Source: Pseudorasbora parva (taxonomy: Eukaryota; Chordata; Actinopteri; Cypriniformes; Gobionidae). Taken from it: a stretch of 64,000 nt of DNA. How positions within the stretch are numbered: position 1 is the first letter of the stretch; every line of letters starts with the position of its first letter. The translations under genes were made by a program, and so were the position numbers. Positions 11,618 through 23,785 of this stretch are shown here, one piece after another. The notes beneath the pieces were generated by a model that worked only from the letters and a program-made list of their open reading frames with translations, had not been told where the DNA came from and did not search any database. The stretch lies in the NCBI RefSeq assembly GCF_024679245.1, contig NC_090175.1:48694930-48758929 (forward strand), read 5' to 3'.

Positions 11618-13304
11618 CTGCAAACACAAGATAAGTTTGAGACATTAAAAATTATTCCAAAGCACTCCCATTTGTCAAAAAATATGTATTACAATATTAG
11701 TAGGCAAACATGAATGATAGCCTTAATCTTTTTGTTTGTTTTGGCCTGCAGATAAAAAAATCAGGCAGAAAAAACCCAGATAAACTCATATTGAAGCAGT
11801 TAACTGAGCCATATCTATGGACTAGAATATCATAGAGGCATGTAAGCCGGTATCCATTTAAAATATTTAGGCCTAAATTTAAGATTTATGTATTTGAATC
11901 ACATACAAAATATACAGAATTTTATCATAAACAAATGAATAAACGTAATGTGTTGCATATTTTTTCAGTCGCATATGAATGTCTTTTAAATACACAAATT
12001 ACCACTATTAAAGAAATCTTATCCATTTTATTAATATATGGCTGAATTATGTACTGCATGATTTTCCTGAGAAATCGTCAAAATGTAATCTGACATTGAT
12101 ACACAGGTTTGAATATAACAAAAGGATTAAAATGTCTTCAAAGGGCTTAAATCGAAATGATTGGCCTTCTAATTTTCTAGACAAGTAAGGATACCACTGC
12201 TTTATCATAATAGAATCATTTGACATGAATAGAATAAGGCATTGAACGAAGTTTGGCATCAATATGGATGCTTTTTCCTATATGGATTCATTTGAAGTTG
12301 AGTACACCCACAATGTCTATTGTAATATCCCCATCATTGTGGATTTGTAATGAAATGAACAGCCATATAACAGAAATCATTTCCTCTCCACGCTTGTTTA
12401 AAAGCCTCTGTAGAAAAATCTACTGTATGCTGTGGAGAAGACACTGTTCCTTCATTATGTCTACATTTTATGAGCTGATAATGCTCCATGTGCAATATTT
12501 AACATATTCAAGAGGTGTCACATGCAGCACGATGCTTTCCGTGCCCCCTAGATCTTAATATTACATTCCCTCTGCAATGAGTTCAAAAAGACAACGTGCC
12601 AAGAAACTTTTGACCTCATTCATCAAAGTCCTGGAGGCGTTCCATCCTAAAGAATCTTTTCCAATTTAGATCTTGTACCGCAGCAACATTACAATTGAAT
12701 ATTCTTGCTCCTCTAATCGCTGTTTAATATGGAATAATTGGGTAACGACTTACTGTAGCGGTAACTTACTGTAGCACCTTCTAAGAAACACATATAGCTG
12801 ATATTAATTTATGTATTAATTCACTTTTTGACCAGGAAAAACTCTCTTGCTCTGATCTACCCATCTGTGTGGCCTACATACAGAGCCTAGTGTTCCTAAA
12901 ACCTGCTCTATTAAGTCACACTGACCCAGGATTGAGAGGCCTCCAAGGAATATGCCCTGTGGCAATCTCTCTCTCTCTCTCTCTCTTTCTCCACAACCTG
13001 ACACCTTTACAGTCACACACAAAATAGGCATCCGAGATATCACAAATCTGAGATAGCAACAATTTCAAAAGATTTCAATAGCCTGTCTCTGACAGAATCA
13101 CAGCAGACAGTGTTGACGGGAAACTAGACTATTTTGTCTTTCTAAGTGGCTGTTTGTATGTTTATGCATTTGCTCTGTGTGATTGATAGGGTTTTTCTTT
13201 TTTACTACCCAAGTCTCTAGTACCTTTTTGAGCAACTTAGTTACAGTTAGTTGAACTGCCAACTTGTAGGGTTAGAAAAACATCTGATTTAACCTACGAG
13301 TTTA
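11618..13304. other. No gene recognised
   Basis: No supported exon. It contains a short (CT)n tract at 12966-12988 and chance frames at 12047-12558 and 12816-13043. Confidence 0.4.
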
Positions 13305-13760
13305 ACCCTTAAATCCATAAATATCTTGTAAATCATTATTACACACTCGGGTCTTACCGACCTAACACAGATGGATCTATACCTGTTGCGACGATACAAC
13401 ATGATCCCTTGATATTAGAGTAACAATTAAAGATGAATAAAATAAAGCATATTTTGTTACTTTTTGGAATTTTGGAAGGGCTCAGTTTGAGGAGATGTTT
13501 TATACCATCATCACTGTCCTCATCGAGCTCAAGTATTTGGCTCATATTTTACAATCTCAAACACATTCTCAAAACTATCTTTGTTCAACATCTTCAATGA
13601 AAAATATTTTGATCGCTGACAGCTTCTTCTCCAGATCCATCAAGTGACAGTGACACTAATAATTGATTGTGTTCAGTACTTGCTCTGCAGTAAATCACTG
13701 AGCCATTTCAAGTTTTGCTGATGATACTTCTTATTCTTTTGTTTTCTGCCTGTGGTAACC
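13305..13760 (-). pseudogene. piggyBac-like transposase N-terminus, degraded
   Basis: Reading the minus strand from 13706 leftward gives MAQ-stop-FTAEQVLNTI, which resembles the start of fish piggyBac-like transposases. An acidic stretch follows in shifted frames (SVTDGSGEE; then MSQILELDEDSDDG at 13545-13504). At the far end the plus strand has TTTAACCCTTAAATCC (about 13303), a TTAA-CCC terminus of the kind these elements have. The catalytic core is absent, so this is an internally deleted or non-autonomous copy. Based on short motif recognition only. Confidence 0.45.
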
Positions 13761-13762
13761 AT

Positions 13763-14440
13763 AGACTGTAAAAAAATATGGACGTAGTGTCCGTGACGTC
13801 ACCCATAGGATTCCGATAAGCCGTTCTGAAGCTTAAAGTATGGGCGAGCTGGGCGTTGCCATCTTGTGAGCGAGTCGTCGCGTGTCACTCCCGGATAACA
13901 GAAAATGGGCAAAAAGGCGGGATGTGCGCGGAGCTGAGGTGACGCAATAACTATAGACGGCAGATAAATGGCTATCCACTCGTAACCACGCCCTTAATTA
14001 TGCAGAACTTTAAGGCTTTATATAACGGAAACGAATGAGTTATAAAAAAAATTCACCCCCCTCAGAGTTGTCATGAAGATCAAAATTAGCCTTATAAGCC
14101 AAAACCACAATTTGTACCAGGCTGTAAACATGTTTTTTTCTGCTTTAAAGTTGAGAATTTTAACATGGGGCTCAATGAGATTCTGCTCCCTTCTGGAGCC
14201 TGTCCCTAGTGGCCAGTTAAGGAATTGCAGTTTACATTACTTCCGTATTGGCTTCAAGAGAGATCGCGGGAGGTTGCCGCTTGGTGGTAACTACGAGTGA
14301 AACATCACTTTATCGTTGTGTATCAGACATCTCCACCTTGTGGAATAAAGGCGAATTGAACTTATTCAGTCATCAAATATTCTATTAGATTCAATCATTG
14401 TGCAGAAAAATATCTGCACTGTTACACCTCTGGCCGTTAG
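13763..14440. mobile_element. Probable dispersed DNA repeat (unclassified)
   Basis: The block beginning ATAGACTGTAAAAAAATATG with GGACGTAGTGTCCGTGACGT has a sharply higher CpG content than its neighbours. I recognise it as a type of repeat seen in cyprinid genomes. Ends are not defined. The 14073-14300 frame is not a gene. Confidence 0.4.
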
Positions 14441-14676
14441 CAACCCTATAAAATTTCTAAACAAAAAAAAGGCATTCATTTAGATTTTTTCTTCTTGTTA
14501 TATTGTTTATAATTAATTGATTGAGGAATACTAAGAATGCTGATGTCTGCCTTTAAAAATTGAATGAGGAGGAGGGTAGTGAATGACGTCCTGCACTAAA
14601 GACCTGAGGTATGCATTAAGGTTTAATGGCACAGACATTTAAAGGAAAATCTATCACCGCTTGTAATGTAGTTGCA

Positions 14677-14880
14677 CTGTAAAAAAAAGATAATTCAGGC
14701 CCCAATAGAACATTTTCTGACTGATCACATCTACATTTTTTAGTTGGCCAAATTGAATTTTTATGAATTAAATTGCATCAATTCACAGAAATTTAATTTG
14801 GCAAACTGAAATATGTAGATGTGATCAGTCACTAGAATTTTTTTAATTGGGGCAATTTTAATTTTATTTTTTTACAGTGT
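14677..14880. mobile_element. Palindromic MITE, family A (copy 1)
   Basis: It starts CACTGTAAAAAAAAGATAAT and ends TTTTTTTACAGTG. The two halves are complementary: CTGATCACATCTACATTTTT near 14742 pairs with GTAGATGTGATCAG near 14815, and GGCCAAATTGAATTT pairs with AAATTTAATTTGGC around a central AATTAAATTGCATCAATT. The same element recurs at 44255-44464. Confidence 0.85.
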
Positions 14881-17167
14881 TTTTTACAATGTGCTTGCAG
14901 TGATTTGGCCAAGCGTTCATGGTTAATGATTTTACTTTGCTAAAACAAAGAAAATCCCAGCTAACAGAGAACATTATCATACAATTATGGAAAGGTTCTA
15001 TTAAAGTTCTAAGTTCTGTTCCCCATGTGCACACTATTATAGTAAGTCCAATAACTGGGTAATAACTAGATACTAACCCTGAACCTAATCTTAACCCATG
15101 TAGTAACCTTACCTAGTACTTGCTTAAGTAAAAACACATACTGTAAAATAAAGTGCAACCAAATGTTCTTCCAGTAATGTTATTTAAAGTTATCTGATCT
15201 TTAATACATTTCTTAAAACATTATAACAAAACATTTTATTTTTTACATTGTTCATGGTTTGTTATTTCTGTAATGTCTCTTTTCATTTTTCATGTGTGAA
15301 TCTGTGAATATTAATTCAGACATTTTAGCAATGTCCTTCCTCAAAATATTGTCACAATGGTGACTAGCGCAGGTTATATCAAATGTCAGGCCATAAAGGT
15401 GCGGTATGTATTGACAGCTAGTGGTTAAAATGGGTAGGGCTATTGCAGTAAAAAATCAAAATATCAGTGAGAGTTGTTTCCCCTGTCCCCTCCTCCTCAG
15501 ACTCAACACTCACATGGGTTGCCAGATAGAGGAGTTGATTGATCCACGTTTAATATGTCTCTGGACATACTGGACAGATGGATGCGGAGGCTTTTTATGA
15601 TGGTTAGCATCTGCAATCTCTGACCCAGTTTGTTAGCTTGTATCCATGGCTGCAATAAGCTGTGTTTCCCGCCAACTGGCAACCCAGGGATGTCAAATAC
15701 TATTGGGTAACATTGGCAATAGGCGGGATCGCACAGGCCAAAACAAAAACAACCCAACATCAAATGCATATTTTGAAGAATAACTGGGTATAGCGTTGTT
15801 TTTTCAGAGAAAAAAAAAGTATATGTGAACTTGCCGTGTTTCCTAAATATCTGCAAATATATTATGGTATTTTTATGCTTTTGTACAAAAATTGCATACA
15901 GCACCTTTAAAACATAGATGATATTGATCAACAACATTTCTGGACAACAGTACGCAAACCTGCATCTTTGTAGCTGTTTAAGCTGTGCCATTATGAAATA
16001 TGAGCTTGTCAAGTGATTGAAAAAGGAGTCTTTTTCGGTCTTCAATCTTCTCTAAAATCTATTTTCTGTATAATACTTAATATAAGTTTGCAGTTTCCAT
16101 TTTATGCACATTAGAGATAAAAACAATTTTTTGAGGGAGTAAATGTTTCAGTGCACTGGAATGGTTTTGAAAATGAGGCAGCCATAGAAATGTCTGACTC
16201 CAGTGCAGTGGCTACAGAACTATGGAGCGGATTGATACTGATTAGGAATTTGATATTTTGCAGTCTTTCATTTCAACCATCCATTCATCCAAATGAAAGA
16301 GAGAGATTATTGGGTGTCAGATTCAGATCAGTCAAAGATGTAGTATCGTATTATCGAGAGTCGTCTCACTTTCGTACTACTTTCTCTCTCTCTGTGTGTT
16401 TCCCCATTCAGTGACTGTTCTTTTGTCCTTTTAACTGGTGGTAATTAAATGAACAGGGTGCTTAAGGAGGGGTGTCTTTCTGTACAATTAGCTTGACATA
16501 CTGTGGTACATTACTGCCATCTTTGCTGTGACCTTATATAATGTGGATAAACTTGCTCCAAATTAATTGCCAGGTTAATGAGTTCACAGCAGGTTGTGCA
16601 TTTCAGCAAATGGTTTCTAGAGTGGCAGCAGTAAGAAAATGTGTCTTTTTGCTGCAAAGAAAGGTCTTATCTTTGGGTTCACTTTTTTCCCCATTCCTAA
16701 TAACTTAAATTAACTTTTGAATACTGCATTTGGGCCCTATTTATATTATACTTTTTGAAGAATGTTCACATAAATCCTTTTCAAGGATCATGCAAATCTA
16801 TCATGTGGCTTCAGGGGTGTACAGGTCATATGAACTACTTTTATGGTGTTTTAATTCTGTGTTTTGCCCTTTTTGGAGCTCGACAGCCTGAGGTCATTGT
16901 GTATAAAAGATCTATATGAAAGTGTGCTCATTGGAAAACATGCTATATACATTTTTCAAACTCCAAAATATAAGTAGCAATGAACACTGGTGGCAGTGAA
17001 ACAACTTTTTTTCAAGTTCACACAAAACATTTTATGATAACAGAGCAGAAGATCAATAAATAAAGACTTATTTTCACACAGTTCTTTGCACAATACTATG
17101 TTATGACCTCAAAACATTTTTACCATTGTGCATGATTTGTAAACAAATACATTTTGACTTTTGCATC
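14881..17167. other. No gene recognised
   Basis: The 180-codon minus frame at 15503-16045 runs through sequence resembling a common fish repeat (AGCACCTTTAAAACATAGAT... on the plus strand) and has no family features. The remaining part is AT-rich without supported features. Confidence 0.45.
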
Positions 17168-17175
17168 ACCTAAAC

Positions 17176-17947
17176 CAGGGGTGTTCAACCCTAGTGGGCT
17201 ACCACCCTGCAGATTTTAGCTCCAACCTGAATCAAACACACCTGAACCAGCTAATCATGGTGTTCAGAGCTTCTTGATAATTAAAGACAATTGTGTTGGA
17301 GCAGGGTCGGAAACAATGGCCATGTCCACACTAATACGTTTTCATTTGAAAATTTATATTTTTCTCTCCGTTTTGGCCTTCCGTCCACACTGAGACACCG
17401 TTTTAAGTCAATGAAAACGTATCATTTAAAAAACGCTCTCCAAAGCGGATAAATTTGAAAACGGCGTCTTCGCGTCGTAGTGTGGACTGTGAAAGCGGAG
17501 GCTTTTTAATACGATGACGTATTTTTAGCCATGCAATGCAGTCATATGACCAATTCATGCCGTATTTATTTTGGCACGTCTCCCAGTCTACATTTTCACT
17601 TGTTTTTAGCACTTTATATATGTGTTACTCGCAGCAACAACTCCACCTAACTGTCGACCCATTTAAAAAACTCAGTGCCTTTTCTCGACAAAATTTCAAA
17701 GAGTAAATAAACGAGTAGCGGTAATGACGCAATTCGAAGCATCTTGGATTTGCACATGCGCAGTACGGGGATGTAAGCGTTTTCAGACGTTTCAGTGCAG
17801 ATTAACATTTTTTGGAAAACGATTGAAAATGATAGTGTGGACGCAGAACGTTTTTAGACGAAAACTAAAATTTATCCGGATTAGTGTAGACGTATAGCCA
17901 AAATCTGCAGGCAGGTAGCCCTCCAGGAGCAGGGTTGGAAACCCCTG
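17176..17947. mobile_element. hAT-type element with CAGGGGTG ends and perfect 8-bp target duplication
   Basis: The element begins CAGGGGTGTTCAACCC and ends GGGTTGGAAACCCCTG. It is flanked by the perfect 8-bp duplication ACCTAAAC (17168-17175 and 17948-17955), as hAT transposons leave. Inner arms (TGGGCTACC / GGTAGCCCTCC; CTGCAGATTTTAGC / AAAATCTGCAGGC) also match. It contains no transposase frame. Its middle is occupied by a second element. Confidence 0.88.
17318..17899. mobile_element. Inverted-repeat element nested in the CAGGGGTG element
   Basis: It begins GGCCATGTCCACACTAATAC and ends in the inverted counterpart (GATTAGTGTAGACGTATAGC-C). Further complementary stretches, rich in GTTTTC / GAAAAC, lie inside (TTGAAAACGGCGTC; GGAAAACGATTG). 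There is no transposase. Its position inside the hAT element shows it arrived later. No clean target duplication was found. Confidence 0.7.
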
Positions 17948-18006
17948 ACCTAAACCGTTCCATATGGCTTTTATGAAATAGGGGTGAATTCCTAAATACC
18001 CGAGTG

Positions 18007-18158
18007 TGTTGTTCTGTACCAGGTGAGCTACCAAGCAAGTTTACTTTGCAAATTCAGTTTAACTGGGATACTTTTTGCCATTGAGATGAAAAAGTTTCCC
18101 AATTAACCGAAATTCACATAGTAAACTTGCTTGGTAGCTCACCTGGTACAGAACAACA
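18007..18158. repeat. Hairpin with perfect 39-bp inverted arms
   Basis: Bases 18007-18045 are the exact reverse complement of 18120-18158. The 74-nt loop itself has weaker pairing (ACTTTTT / AAAAAGT). Each arm contains GAGCTACCAAGC or its complement GCTTGGTAGCTC, with a TAGCTCACCTGG string like a tRNA A-box. This could be a foldback MITE or two head-to-head SINE starts. Confidence 0.85.
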
Positions 18159-18690
18159 AACGGAACACTCTTGTAGACAATAGCTAACTGGCATGGTTGC
18201 TTTAGCAAATGTGCTTTTATCTCATGTCTGCTTTACATGGAACGTTATTTTCATGTGTTTGAGCATTAACCTTTTAGTGCTACTCAATGGATATTTTTCT
18301 GAACTGCTGCAAAACGTTTAACAACCAGCACAATGACCAGCTGTATAATTGTAGTGAATTATACAGCTAGCTTGAAATGAAGCTTGAAATGTCCACTTTT
18401 AAACGAAACAATTCGAAACGAAAATATTTAATTAAGCAAAGTGCAGTGTTGACGAGAGCAGCACGACTCGTTTCTGTTCAGAATACTGCACTTCATCACT
18501 GCACGAGCTGTGAGTTTAACACGCATCTGTAGACTAATTCTGACTTGTGCAACTTTGTAGACTACACATTTGTTTCTTAGTTGTAGTATTAGTTCTTACT
18601 TTGCTAAAAATATATATTATTTCTGATTATAGCATAGCTTTCTGCCCAACCAATTAGACTAATAAAGTAATGATTAAAAAAAAAACACAA
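18159..18690. other. No gene recognised
   Basis: AT-rich sequence with no supported feature. Confidence 0.4.
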
Positions 18691-18774
18691 ACACTTGATC
18701 AAGGGCCCGGCCCGAGGATATAGTGACAGAAAACGCGAGTCGGTTCAGGTCAGGCTCGGGCTCGGGCAGGGAAT

Positions 18775-18860
18775 ATAAACTCTAGCACCCGCCTCCCACG
18801 CCAGAGACCCTGGTTCGAACCCCGAGTGGATTGGGTCCAGTAGGATTGGTTACACTTGAG
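18775..18860 (+). mobile_element. tRNA-derived SINE fragment
   Basis: CACCCGCCTCCCACGCCAGA followed by CCTGGTTCGAACCCCGAG contains a good RNA polymerase III B-box (GGTTCGAACCC), and the same GTAGGA.TGGTTACA sequence follows as at 61.5 and 61.7 kb. It has no intact tRNA fold, so it is a SINE head rather than a tRNA gene. Confidence 0.65.
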
Positions 18861-20601
18861 CATTCTTTTTAGGTTCGCATCTTGTGACATCATGTGCCAT
18901 TTACATTTCTTTGGTCCGTGATACATTCATATTTCATTCAATCCATTTGGAAGCTGACCGAGACCCATCTTTCCAGTGGCCTGTTTGGTGTGAACCAGGG
19001 TTCAGATGGTAGCGTTCACACATTATTCAAATGAACTGCACTAACAGAGCAGTCGCATCAGGGATTGTTTTAATCGAACCAAACATGATTACAAGCATCA
19101 TGAAATGGGAAATAAGCTAAATAATATCATTATGCAGAAAAGATGCCACATGCAGATTTTTCCAATATACATGGGTTGGAAAAGTCTTTTGTTTTGAAAG
19201 ATTCTTGTGTGTATGAAAGAAGGCATTTCAAGGATTTGAAGTTAGCTTGAGTAAGTAATTATAGAACTGCTGGTGGACTATTGATTTAATGTTTTTGTTT
19301 GTTATTTTCTGAGATAGCAAGGGGAAAGAGGAAATAAATGGGAAAGAGGATACTGTATAAGCGACTGGCAAGCATGGAGTGGATGTATTTACATTTCTAA
19401 GCAGAGCAGCATGTCTGAATCAGTATAAAATGTGGGTGCATTTATTCCATGTTTGTGGGTCATTTGTGAGTGGTATACAGTCTGTGTAAGCTTCTTACAG
19501 TATTTATACTCTTATATTCTCTCACACACCATTATGTATTCGTCTCTCTTGGCCATTACATTGCAGTGACCCAGAAAAGCATAAAATTGCATTGGTAAGC
19601 CACAAATCATCAAATCCAGTTTCAATAACCTTGCAGAACACGGGGATAGCACATGTTTGGTAGAACAGGTGCTATAATTGTGCCGACAGTATGTGTATGC
19701 TTTTGTTTCCAGGACGCTTGTTTTGTGTGAGCGATACTTCACGGAGTGTTCTACAATTTCTTTCAAGGACCTCCTGGTTGCATCACCTGTTTCAGAAATC
19801 AATGGGTGAATAACCAAACACTGATATATTCATTTGTATTCCAGTCACAGTAGGATGAAGCAGGCATTCGGTGAGCACCATTCTCTGGGGTAGCGAAGGT
19901 GGAAATACTTTATTAAGAAAGTACTGGGAAAGGGGCAAGAGTTGTTTTAAGAAGATGTAAACAGTTTAGTAATTATACAAAAAGTTTTGGCCAAATAGTT
20001 TGATATTATATATTCTATAAATATATATTCTTTCTCATAAATAAATTGTATCTATTGGAAACCAGCCCACTCATTCAGATCAAACTTTCTTGAGTTTAAA
20101 TTCTTAAATGTTGTACAGTATGTGCATTTTTTGATTTGCTTTATATTTGCTAAATAAATACAAAACTAAACAAATGAAAATGCATCTACATTAGCATTTA
20201 TGTGAAATCTGCCCACTCGTTTTGACTGCATGGCACAGAGAAGACGACACAGTGTTCTGGTAAACAGCACATGGAGAAGCATCAGATCTGTTGAATACTC
20301 AAATGAAGCATCCACCACACGCCCCCAACCAATTTTACGCCGCTTGGAACCCTCCACACACAAGCAGAATCTTAATCAACAGAGGTTACTGCAGATCATG
20401 CCGTTTTAATTGATGGCTAGGGATGCCAGCTGAATTTCAAGCTTAGTAGGTGATAGTATCACATCACTGGAAAGGAGTGATACCTCATTATTTCGAGATA
20501 TCACAAAGAGAAAGTAGAAGTACAGAGATTAACATGAAATGCAAAATTAATGATGGCATGCAGAGGGTTCTCCCAAAGCGAATTACATAAATAATATACT
20601 C
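18861..20601. other. No gene recognised
   Basis: Chance frames only (19512-19817, 20166-20363 minus). No repeat structure seen by eye. Confidence 0.4.
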
Positions 20602-20828
20602 ACTGCAAAAATTAGTTTTTTAGTCAGTATTTTTGATGTATTTTCCCATTAAAATATCCTTTAAACAAGATATATGTAAATGAGAAACAAGATATTAAGA
20701 CTTGTTTTCAGAAAATATATCTTATATTACATTTATTTGTCTTACCCCACTCCCAGACTGCTTTCTTAAAGCATACATTTCAACAAACTTGGTCAGATAT
20801 GCTTCAAGCAAGAAAAACTATTGCAGGG
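20602..20828. mobile_element. Foldback element, CACTGCAAAAA type
   Basis: The left end CACTGCAAAAATTAGTTTTT is mirrored by AAGAAAAACTATTGCAG at the right. The interior has AAGATATATGTAAATGAG, CAAGATATTAAG and AAATATATCTTATATT, partly self-complementary. It is a typical short non-autonomous element without a gene. Confidence 0.55.
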
Positions 20829-21499
20829 AAGGTAATTTGCCCAAATTCAAAATATATTACATATAACAAGCCTTATTGTCTTATGCAAATGTTCTTCTCA
20901 GGTAAATTCATTTTTCTTTTTTCTTTTAAGGATGTTTAGATGTTGTTTTACTGGAATACAAAACTTAAGGAAATGATCTTTCTTTTTTTCAAAGTTGTCA
21001 GGGTTCAGGTAATCATAACATCATTATTTATGCTGTGAATAAGCCATTTTGTGGGATAAGTTGTTTTTATGCGACAAATGATCATGAAGAGTCAATCGGT
21101 AATCAGAATTAGAAATATATTGGTGATTTTAAATGCGTTCACAACTTACACAAGGCATTCATACTATTTCAGTCTGATTTAAATGAACTGATTTAAATGA
21201 CTCTTTTTCTGACGTATGGCAGTTCCATTAAGTTGTGTGAAACTGGGGCTGAAAATAAGGGACAAGTAACGTTTTTACTGTGTTTGAAAAGTGCATTGCG
21301 GCCGATTTTTTAATCATAAATAATGCAGCCTGATTATGCTTCATTTGTATGTGAGTGAGAACAGGGAAAGAACATTCTAATTGTAAATTTGTATTTGACC
21401 ATTAGGAATCAGATCGGATCGAATGAAAAAGGTTTTACATTTAAAAATAACTAAATCAAGATTTACAGTACTAGTATAGGCTCTAAGAATTATTATCAC

Positions 21500-21605
21500 T
21501 ATATTCATTGGTGGTGGTTAAGGAGATTTCCCCCTTCTATATGTAAAGTGCTTTAAGTTCCCAGAAAAGCGCTATATAAATATTAAAAAAAATTATTATT
21601 AGTAT
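21500..21605 (+). mobile_element. 3' tail of an L2/SINE-type retroposon
   Basis: GGTGGTGGTTAAGGAG, GTAAAGTGCTTTAAG and GCGCTATATAAATATT followed by an ATT-rich tail are the hallmark 3' end shared by fish L2-like LINEs and their SINEs. A related tail is at about 41386-41510. Confidence 0.65.
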
Positions 21606-22053
21606 CAGGTCTGAAATATAACTTTGTATGGTTACTTTTAACATGCATTTTACTTCAGATTACAAAATACATGCTTTAAACTGTAATTTTCTAATGTATT
21701 TCATTAGATTATACAAGTTTTGTAACAATCTAAATATTTTAGAATACTTTGAAGGTACTTAACACACAGGGTCTATCGGACATGAAGCAAAAAATAAAAT
21801 TAAATAAAAAATGCAGACAATTTTAGAAGAAAAAAAAATTGATGCTCAATAAGGAAACATGATGCATTAGGATCTGGTGTGTGTAAACTTTTAGAATTGA
21901 ATGAACAGGGTACATTGTACTTATTTTGTCTTCTGGGAATCATAACTTATGAAGGGCAGCAGTACTAAATTAAAAATATGTTCTTTAAACAAAATAAGAA
22001 TAATTATACACCATCCTGTTCAAAAGCTTAATGCTTAGCGTTTATCTTAATGC

Positions 22054-22203
<150 letters not shown>

Positions 22204-22318
22204 TCAGGTTGATATTGCCCTTTTTTTAAAAATTTTATCTTCACAATTGCAAATTTATATCTCATTGTCAGAATTGTAAGATAAAAATTTGCAATAATTA
22301 AAAAAAAAAGACTGAACC

Positions 22319-23777
22319 CAGGGCTGGACTGGTAATCTGGCATACCGGGCATTTGCCCGGTGGGCCGACGCACTTTTGGGGCCGGTATAGTGTTTAAAAG
22401 TAAAAAAAAAAAAAAAAAAAAAGGTGTTTTTTTTTTTGTTTTTTTGTTTTTGTTTTTACCACTGACAACATGCAGCGACAGCAGTCCATTGGTTTGTCTT
22501 CTGAATTGACAAGCCGAAGCGAGAGAGAGACCTCCCCTCCATATATTAGGCGCTATTTTCTATTTATTTATTTATTATTTGAGCGCATGGAACTGCAAAA
22601 GGCGAATATCCGCACAGCGCAGCCGCTGACGAACGTACGCTGCGTTTAAATACTGCTCTATGAACAGCACTTTGACTTATTTTGTTTTATACAATCGTGT
22701 GATGTGGAAACATTACAGGTTCTGTGAATCAGCTGAAAACAGCCGTGAGCATGTGTTCATGACGAGGTAAAGTGGAAAACGGCACACACACGCTTCACTT
22801 TAGCACAACCACAACTTACTCTGCAGCTAATAACAGCGAATAAATATGGTGTTTAGGAAGAAACATTTATTAAAAATGTTCCTATATTTCATAAATTAAT
22901 ATTGCAGAATATAAATCACTTTTATAGAGGCTATTTTCGTATTTTCTACAGGTGTTTACATTTTTTTTAACTTACAAATAAGTTTATTATATATGTTTTA
23001 TATAGTTTTGGAAACAATATAGCCATATAATGAGGAGCAAGGTTTGTACAGTCTGTGTTTTTTACCCTGTGACTACCATGATCTTACATTTAAATGAAAC
23101 TGGTCTACAGTTAAACTAGTCTATAAAACAGCTTTATGTCTAGATCCCATAAATAAAGGACAAAGCTTTTTTTTTCCTCTTTAAAAGTTTTATTAACTTT
23201 AATGAAATGTAATAGCCTCATGAAAGATAGATATCAGTGTCTTACTTAAATGATGTGTTAGCTCTTGAAAAATATGATTGTTCAGCCCAAAAATGTGATC
23301 ATTTACTCACCCTAATGTCATTCCAAACCTAAATGAGTTTATTTATGTGTAGCATAAAATAAAATAATTTGAGTCTGTTTTTTTGTTCATACAATATTCT
23401 AATGGTAGCCTAACCAAAATGGCTTGGTTGCCAACATTCTTCAAAACATCTTCTTTTGTGTTTCCCAGAAGTCATACAGGTTTGAAACGACACGAGAGAG
23501 TAAATGATGATGACAGCATTTAAAAGAAGTAGATTTACTGCATCCTAGCTCAAAATCATCAGTGCTTTACTGCCAAGGGCATTTCTGTGTGACAAAAAAA
23601 CAATATTAAGTTTATCTGCAATTGCAGCAAATTCGATAATATCTATCGTTATTTGTCCTAGTTTTATTTATATACGCCAATTTAAGACCCCAACCCCAGC
23701 AAAAACATTCACGGGGAACTCATGGGCCGGATGTGTTGGGTATGCCAGAGCCGAATTTTAGCCCCAGTCCAGCCCTG
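22319..23777. mobile_element. 1.46-kb non-autonomous hAT element with perfect 8-bp target duplication
   Basis: The ends are CAGGGCTGGACTGG and, inverted, CCAGTCCAGCCCTG (14 bp perfect). The flanks carry the exact 8-bp duplication ACTGAACC (22311-22318 and 23778-23785). The subterminal GCATACCGGGCATTTGCCCG near 22340 is an inner palindrome, and GGGTATGCCAGAG near 23738 matches it inverted. No transposase frame survives. It contains a poly(A)/poly(T) run near 22402 and a younger nested MITE at 23288-23521. Confidence 0.92.
23288..23521. mobile_element. ~234-bp MITE nested in the hAT element
   Basis: The left arm, TGATCATTTACTCACCCTAA then TGTCATTCCAAACCT, is the inverted partner of the right arm, AGGTTTGAAACGACACGAGA then GAGTAAATGATGATGACAGC. 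It belongs to the same broad repeat type as 9096-10115. No coding content. Confidence 0.75.
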
Positions 23778-23785
23778 ACTGAACC

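Noticed and set aside
15503..16045. 180-codon minus-strand frame as a gene
   Set aside because: No family features; low-complexity AT-rich and repeat-like sequence; poor codon texture.
18775..18860. A functional tRNA gene
   Set aside because: Only a B-box-like segment is preserved; no complete cloverleaf, and the same piece recurs at 61.5 and 61.7 kb as a repeat.
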